From: Xanthobacter autotrophicus Py2
Lineage (GTDB): Bacteria; Pseudomonadota; Alphaproteobacteria; Rhizobiales; Xanthobacteraceae
Reading direction: 5' to 3'
DNA: 64,000 bases
Assembly: GCA_000017645.1 (NCBI GenBank)
Contig: CP000781.1
Coordinates: 4,451,501-4,515,500 of the forward strand
Positions 59,752 to 64,000 of this stretch are shown piece by piece. Both the position numbers and the translations under genes were made by a program. Position 1 is the stretch's first letter. The number at the start of each line of letters is the position of its first letter. The notes beneath the pieces are model-generated. The model was not told the origin of the DNA. It saw only the letters and a list, made by a program, of their open reading frames with translations, and did not search any database.

Positions 59752-61014
59752 TCACGCCTGATGGGCGCTGGGGGTGACGAGATAGGCGGCGGTGCTGCCG
59801 CGCCGGGCCTTGGCTTTTTTAAGCTCGTCGCGGGCGATGGTGCGCAGGTGCACCTCGTCCGGCCCGTCGATGAAGCGCATGGCCCGCCCCCAGGTCCACA
59901 GGTAGGAGAGCGGCGTATCCGGCGTCAGGCCCATGGCACCGAACACCTGGATGGCGCGGTCCACCACTTGCGTCTGCACCCGCGCCGCCGCCACCTTGAT
60001 GGCCGACACCTCGATGCGTGCGGCCTGGTTGCCGGCCTTGTCCATGAGCCATGCGGCGCGCAGCACATGCAGGCGCAACTGGTCGATCTCGATGCGGGAC
60101 TTGGCGATCCAGTCCTGGATATTGGCATAGTCGGCGAGGTGGCGGCCGAAGGTGCGGCGCTCCAGAGCGCGTTCCATCAGCAGCTCCAGCGCCAGCTCGC
60201 ACTGTCCGATGGTGCGCATGCAGTGATGCACCCGGCCCGGCCCGAGCCGCGCCTGGGCCAGCGCGAAGCCCTGTCCCTCCTGTCCGAGCAGGTTCTCCGC
60301 CGGCACCCGCACGTCGCGGAACAGCACCTCGCAATGCCCCTCCGGCGCATGGTGGTGCATGATGGGCACATCCCGCACCAGCCGCACGCCGGGGGCATCG
60401 AACGGCACGATGACCATGGAATGGCGGGCGTGGGGATCGGCTTCCGGCCGGGGATCGGAGAGGCCCATCACGATCACGAAGCGGTTGTTGGGGTGCTTGG
60501 CGCCGGTGGTGAACCACTTGCGGCCATTGATGACGTAGTCGGAACCGTCGCGCAGGATGGTGGTCTGCAAATTGGTGGGGTCGGAGGAGGCGGTGTCCGG
60601 CTCGGTGATGCCGACGCAGGAGCGGATGCGCCCCTCCAGCAGCGGTGCGAGCCATTGCGCGCGCTGGGCGGGCGTCGCGAACATGTGGAGGATCTCCATG
60701 TTCCCGGTGTCCGGCGCGTTGCAGTTGAACACTTCCGCAGCCCATGGAATGCGCCCCATGATCTCCGCCAGCGGGGCATATTCCAGATTGGTGAGGCGCG
60801 TGCCCGGCTCGTCATCCTTCAGGGCGGGCAGGAACAGGTTCCACAGGCCCTCGGAATAGGCCTTCGCCTTCAGCCGCTCGATCAGGTCCAGGGGATAGCG
60901 GCCGGCCTCCACCTGCCGGTGCCACTGGGTGTTGGCGGGCAGGACGTGCGCCGCCATGAAAGCGCTGACGCGCTCGCGCAGGCCCTCGACCTTGTCGGAA
61001 TAGGCGAAATCCAT
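59752..61014 (-). CDS. Acyl-CoA dehydrogenase of the ACAD10/11-like group
   Basis: The 420-residue flavoprotein has the ACAD fold: CVGITEPDTASSDPTNLQTTILRDGSDYVINGRKWFTTGA and MVIVPFDAPGVRLVRDVPIMHHHAPEGHCEVLFRDVRVP, then QVFGAMGLTPDTPLSYLWTWGRAMRFIDGPDEVHLRTIARDEL. The DGPDEVH block places it with the ACAD10/11- and LvaC-like group; by-eye alignment puts Asp383 where MCAD has its catalytic Glu. It lies 31 bp after an APH-like kinase gene, the pairing seen in that group. It may therefore eliminate phosphate from a 4-phosphoacyl-CoA rather than do a simple dehydrogenation. Confidence 0.9.
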   Translation of the reverse strand: MDFAYSDKVEGLRERVSAFMAAHVLPANTQWHRQVEAGRYPLDLIERLKAKAYSEGLWNLFLPALKDDEPGTRLTNLEYAPLAEIMGRIPWAAEVFNCNAPDTGNMEILHMFATPAQRAQWLAPLLEGRIRSCVGITEPDTASSDPTNLQTTILRDGSDYVINGRKWFTTGAKHPNNRFVIVMGLSDPRPEADPHARHSMVIVPFDAPGVRLVRDVPIMHHHAPEGHCEVLFRDVRVPAENLLGQEGQGFALAQARLGPGRVHHCMRTIGQCELALELLMERALERRTFGRHLADYANIQDWIAKSRIEIDQLRLHVLRAAWLMDKAGNQAARIEVSAIKVAAARVQTQVVDRAIQVFGAMGLTPDTPLSYLWTWGRAMRFIDGPDEVHLRTIARDELKKAKARRGSTAAYLVTPSAHQA

Positions 61015-61045
61015 CTCTTGTCTTCCTTGTTCCCGCAGGCGGGCC

Positions 61046-62122
61046 TCAGGCGGCGCCCGTGGTGATGAGTTCGATGGCGCGGCGCGCGTAGTTCTCGGAC
61101 AGGCGGCCGACGCGTTCGGCGCCTTCAGAAGCGGCATTGCCGTTCTTCGCGCGGGCGGCGATGCCCTCGAAGATCACGGCGAAGCGAAACAGGGCGAACA
61201 CCCGGTGGAAGGGCGAAAAGTCCTGTGCCCGGCCGCCGGCGGCGCCGTACCAGTTGAGGAAATCCGCGCGCTCCGGCAGGCCCTGCGCGGCAAGGTCGGT
61301 GCCCCTGAGGCCGCCATATTCCTCCGGCCGCGTGTCCCAGGTGACGGCGAAATGGGCCACGTCGGCCATGGGATCGCCGATGGTGGAGAGTTCCCAGTCC
61401 AGCACCGCGATCACCCGCGGCTCGACGGGATGGAACATGAGGTTGCCGATGCGAAAATCCCCGTGCGCGATGGTGGCCGCGCCGGAGGCGGGGAAGTGGC
61501 GTGGCAGCCAGTCGATGAGGGCGTCCACCTCCGCCAGCTCGCGGGTGCGCGATTGCTGCCACTGGCGGGTCCAGCGCGCCACCTGCCGCTCGAAATAGCC
61601 ATCCGGCCGGCCATAATCGCCGAGCCCCACGGCGCGCCAGTCCACCCGATGGAGCCGCGCCAGCATGTCGGCGGCGCTGCGATACATGGCCTTGCGCTCG
61701 CCCACCGGCGCGGCGGCGAGGCCACAATCGCCGAACACCCGGCCGTCGAGGCGCTCCATCACATAGAAGGGCGTGCCGATGACCGCCGGGTCGGCGCAGA
61801 AGTGCACCATGCGCGGCACCGGCACGGCGCTGTCGGCGAGGGCGTGCTGGATGCGGTGCTCCCGGTCGACCGCATGTGCCGAGGGCAGAACCTGCCCGCC
61901 CGGCTGCTTGCGCAGCACCAGCCGGTGGCTGGGGCTATCCACGAAGAAGGTGGGATTGGACTGCCCGCCGGAGATGGGCGCCACCGCCACCGGCCCGTGG
62001 AAGCCGGGCACGACCGCGGCGAGATGGCCCGCCAGCGCTTCGGCATCGAAGCCTGCGGCAGCCGGCGCCGGTGGGGCTGCGGCCGGTGGGGCTGCGACAG
62101 ACGTGGGGGTGACAGGTGACAT
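61046..62122 (-). CDS. Aminoglycoside phosphotransferase-fold kinase, ACAD10/LvaA-like
   Basis: The 358-residue protein has the APH kinase fold: ISGGQSNPTFFVDSPSHRLVLRKQPGG with ATP-binding Lys72, the catalytic loop IAHGDFRIGN (H220, D222, N227) and metal-site LDWELSTIGDP (D242). Homologues next to acyl-CoA dehydrogenases phosphorylate 4-hydroxyacyl-CoA (LvaA in levulinate catabolism; the kinase part of ACAD10/11). It has an Ala/Pro-rich N-terminal tail of about 22 residues. It should not be read as an antibiotic-resistance gene. Confidence 0.88.
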   Translation of the reverse strand: MSPVTPTSVAAPPAAAPPAPAAAGFDAEALAGHLAAVVPGFHGPVAVAPISGGQSNPTFFVDSPSHRLVLRKQPGGQVLPSAHAVDREHRIQHALADSAVPVPRMVHFCADPAVIGTPFYVMERLDGRVFGDCGLAAAPVGERKAMYRSAADMLARLHRVDWRAVGLGDYGRPDGYFERQVARWTRQWQQSRTRELAEVDALIDWLPRHFPASGAATIAHGDFRIGNLMFHPVEPRVIAVLDWELSTIGDPMADVAHFAVTWDTRPEEYGGLRGTDLAAQGLPERADFLNWYGAAGGRAQDFSPFHRVFALFRFAVIFEGIAARAKNGNAASEGAERVGRLSENYARRAIELITTGAA

Positions 62123-62228
62123 AGATCCTCGCGTCAAAGGCGGCCGGGAGCGCATCCCATGCGGATCGGGAAGGCGGTGGTGTTGCGCGGGCGGGCGCCG
62201 GGGCACGCGGACGCCCCCGGCTGCGGGC

Positions 62229-63446
62229 TCATTTCTTCACCAGCGGGCATTCGCTGCGCGACAGGGGCTGGAAGGCCTCGGCCGCCGGAATGGTGCGGAC
62301 GATCTTCAGATAGTCCCACGGTCCCTTGGATTCGGCCGGCGTCTTCACCTGCGCCAGATACATGTCGTGGATCATCCTGCCGTCGGGGCGGATTGAGCCG
62401 TTGCGGGCGAAGAAATCGTCGATGGGCAGTTCGCGCATCTTGTCGGCCACCACATTGCCCTCCACCGAATTGGCGGCCTTGGCCGAGCGCAGGAAGTGCA
62501 GCACCGCCGAATAGACGCCGGCATGCAGCATGGTGGGCTTGCGGCCGCCCATGCGCTTGGCCCAGCGTTCCGACCACGCGCGGTTCTGCGCATCCATGTC
62601 CCAGTAGAAGCCGGAGGTCAGCAGCAGGCCCTGCGCCTGGGCGAGGCCGAGGGCGTGGATGTCGGTGATGAAGATGACCATGGCCGCGAGGCGCTGCTTG
62701 TCGCTGCCGATACCGAATTCATGGGCCTGCTTGATGGAATTGATGAGGTCCGCCCCGCCGTTGGCGAAGGCGATGACTTTCGCCCCGGAGGCCTGTGCCT
62801 GCAGCAGGAAGGACGAGAAATCCGAGCTGCCCAGTGGATGGCGCACCGAGCCGAGCACCTTGCCCCCGTTGGCGCGGACGACCTCGGAGGCGTCGCGCTC
62901 CAGCGACTGGCCGAAGGTGTAGTCCGCCGTCAGGAAGTACCAGCTGTCGCCGCCCTCGGCGACCACCGAGCGAGCGGTGCCGTTGGCCATGGCGTAGGAA
63001 TCATAGACCCAGTGGAACGAGGTGGGCGAGCAGGCCTTGTTGGTGAAGACCGTGGAGCCGGCGCCGGTGTTCAGCAGCACCTTGTTCTTGGCGCGGGTGA
63101 TCTCCTGCACCGCGAGGGCGATGGCGGTGTTGGGCACGTCCACGATCACGTCCACATTGTCTTCGTCGATCCAGCGCCGGGCGATGGAGGCGCCCACGTC
63201 CGCCTTGTTCTGCCCGTCGGCGGAGACGATGGTGATGGGCTTGCCGTCGATGGAGCCGCCGAAATCCTCCACCGCCATCTTCGCGGCCTCGATGGAGCCT
63301 TGCCCCACGAGGTCGGTGTAGACGCCGCTGAGGTCGGTGAGCACGCCCACCTTGATGCCCCGCGCCGGCACCTCAGCCGCCGCCGTGCCGGCAGCCGCCA
63401 GCAGCGCGGCGCCGATGAGGCCCGCGCAAAAACCCTTTACAGCCAT
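62229..63446 (-). CDS. Orphan branched-chain-type ABC substrate-binding protein
   Basis: The 405-residue exported protein has a signal peptide (GLIGAALLAAAGTAAAEVPARG) and a type I binding fold (IKVGVLTDLSGVYTDLVGQGSIEAAKMAVEDFGGSIDGKPITIVSADGQNKADVG). No permease or ATPase is adjacent, so it must use a transporter encoded elsewhere. It is the first gene of the operon binding protein - kinase - ACAD - QOR - acyl-CoA synthetase, and a FadR-type operator lies 54-64 bp upstream of its start. Confidence 0.9.
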   Translation of the reverse strand: MAVKGFCAGLIGAALLAAAGTAAAEVPARGIKVGVLTDLSGVYTDLVGQGSIEAAKMAVEDFGGSIDGKPITIVSADGQNKADVGASIARRWIDEDNVDVIVDVPNTAIALAVQEITRAKNKVLLNTGAGSTVFTNKACSPTSFHWVYDSYAMANGTARSVVAEGGDSWYFLTADYTFGQSLERDASEVVRANGGKVLGSVRHPLGSSDFSSFLLQAQASGAKVIAFANGGADLINSIKQAHEFGIGSDKQRLAAMVIFITDIHALGLAQAQGLLLTSGFYWDMDAQNRAWSERWAKRMGGRKPTMLHAGVYSAVLHFLRSAKAANSVEGNVVADKMRELPIDDFFARNGSIRPDGRMIHDMYLAQVKTPAESKGPWDYLKIVRTIPAAEAFQPLSRSECPLVKK

Positions 63447-63499
63447 GCTTTTCCTCCCGGCGGACGCGTCCGGCGCCTCTCCGGGCGTCGTTATTCTGT

Positions 63500-63510
63500 T
63501 TGTCCGACAA
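63500..63510. promoter_or_regulatory. FadR/GntR-type operator upstream of the orphan binding-protein operon
   Basis: TTGTCCGACAA fits TNGTNNNACNA and is the same 11-bp dyad as at 54052-54062. The neighbouring words also match: ATCGTTAAT and CAG lie beside both copies in the same order when site 63500 is read on the minus strand. Confidence 0.65.
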
Positions 63511-63637
63511 TCTGATTATTAACGATGATCCCGGGGTGTCAAGCGGGGAGGCGGGATGACGGACGTGCTTTTAGGGCCGTGCTGTCAAAAAGGGCTCTGG
63601 CGGCCGGCGCGGGGAAATGTCTGGACGGCCCAGATGA

Positions 63638-63652
63638 GAACATATTGCGAAC
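63638..63652. promoter_or_regulatory. LexA (SOS) box of recA
   Basis: GAAC at 63638-63641 and GAAC at 63649-63652 are separated by seven bases, which is the complement of the alphaproteobacterial SOS box GTTC-N7-GTTC. It is 66-80 bp upstream of the recA start. Confidence 0.85.
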
Positions 63653-63717
63653 TGAGAACAAAGCATGTACATGTGCAGTGTTCTCATTTCCCCTTGCACC
63701 AGCACCGGAGCGCGGCG

Positions 63718-64000
63718 ATGACTCAGTCGACACTCAGACTCGTCGAAGGTTCTTCCATGGATAAGACCAAGGCGCTGGATGCCGCTCTCTCCCAGATCGA
63801 GCGGCACTTCGGCAAGGGCTCGATCATGCGGCTCGGCAAGGGCGGCAAAGCCTTGGAAATCGAGAGCGTTCCCACCGGCTCGCTCGGGCTGGACATCGCC
63901 ATCGGCATCGGCGGCCTGCCCAAGGGCCGCGTCGTGGAGATCTTCGGGCCGGAATCCTCCGGCAAGACCACCCTGGCGCTGCACACGGTCGCGGAAGCGC
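63718..64000 (+). CDS. recA: Recombinase A (5' part; 3' end outside window)
   Basis: RecA binds single-stranded DNA with ATP, drives homologous recombination and triggers LexA self-cleavage. The 94 visible codons include the N-terminal segment [26 protein letters not shown] and Walker [11 protein letters not shown] placed the start at ATG 63718 ([21 protein letters not shown]) because GGAG lies just upstream and rhizobial RecA proteins share this longer N-terminus; ATG 63757 (MDKTK) is the alternative. The gene continues past the window edge. Confidence 0.97.
   Translation, partial: MTQSTLRLVEGSSMDKTKALDAALSQIERHFGKGSIMRLGKGGKALEIESVPTGSLGLDIAIGIGGLPKGRVVEIFGPESSGKTTLALHTVAEA

Noticed and set aside
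61046..62122. Aminoglycoside resistance gene
   Set aside because: The kinase fold is present, but the context (acyl-CoA dehydrogenase, acyl-CoA synthetase) and the HGDFRIGN/DWELSTIGDP subgroup point to acyl-CoA metabolism.
1..64000. CRISPR arrays, rRNA genes and complete insertion sequences
   Set aside because: No regularly spaced direct repeats, rRNA motifs or transposase genes were recognised anywhere in the window.

Overview
The window reads as chromosomal DNA of a high-GC alphaproteobacterium, most likely Hyphomicrobiales and possibly Xanthobacteraceae (the family is an inference). Supporting signs are a recA promoter with the alphaproteobacterial LexA box GAAC-N7-GAAC, a tRNA-His lacking an encoded G-1, dispersed palindromic repeats of a rhizobial style, and gene content rich in ABC importers and CoA-ester catabolism.

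Region 1 (1-7144) is the right end of an integrated island. It carries a ParB-like protein cut by the window edge, a DUF932 protein, a frameshifted AlbA/Schlafen-type gene, small hypothetical genes and a tyrosine recombinase. It ends in a 3' fragment of a tRNA-Leu(UAA) gene that looks like the attachment site. Region 2 (7.2-13.1 kb) has a phasin-like gene and an ethanolamine cluster: eutB, eutC, an ethanolamine permease and a solute-binding protein. A sigma-54-type promoter lies just before eutB. Region 3 (13.3-16.9 kb) is a taurine/nitrate-type ABC importer next to a convergent flavin oxidoreductase. Region 4 (17.2-25.4 kb) is an acetoin/2,3-butanediol unit: acoA, acoB, acoC, a short-chain dehydrogenase, an AhpD-like protein and butanediol dehydrogenase on the minus strand, with divergent acoR. 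The acoA-acoR gap holds a -24/-12 promoter and two tandem dyads 21 bp apart.

Region 5 (25.5-32.7 kb) joins an ABC importer to a DctB/DctD-type two-component system and a beta-keto acid cleavage enzyme. A -24/-12 promoter and an upstream dyad precede the binding-protein gene. Region 6 (33.0-49.1 kb) has two complete branched-chain-type ABC importers, each with a fused LivM-LivG protein. The second is linked to a LysR regulator, a variant cytosine-deaminase-like amidohydrolase, two amidases and a metal-dependent cyclase, which suggests catabolism of an imported amide or cyclic N-compound. A tRNA-His gene follows.

Region 7 (49.4-63.5 kb) is a catabolic cluster with a nearly complete beta-oxidation set: acyl-CoA synthetase, acyl-CoA dehydrogenase paired with an APH-like kinase, quinone oxidoreductase, two MaoC-type proteins, a short-chain dehydrogenase and an SCP-x-type thiolase. 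A nitronate monooxygenase-like gene, TetR and GntR/FadR regulators and an orphan binding protein are also present. The kinase-dehydrogenase pair resembles LvaA/LvaC and ACAD10/11, so a gamma-hydroxy acid or lactone substrate is proposed. Two copies of a FadR-type operator and one 28-bp perfect palindrome suggest how it is controlled. The window ends inside recA.
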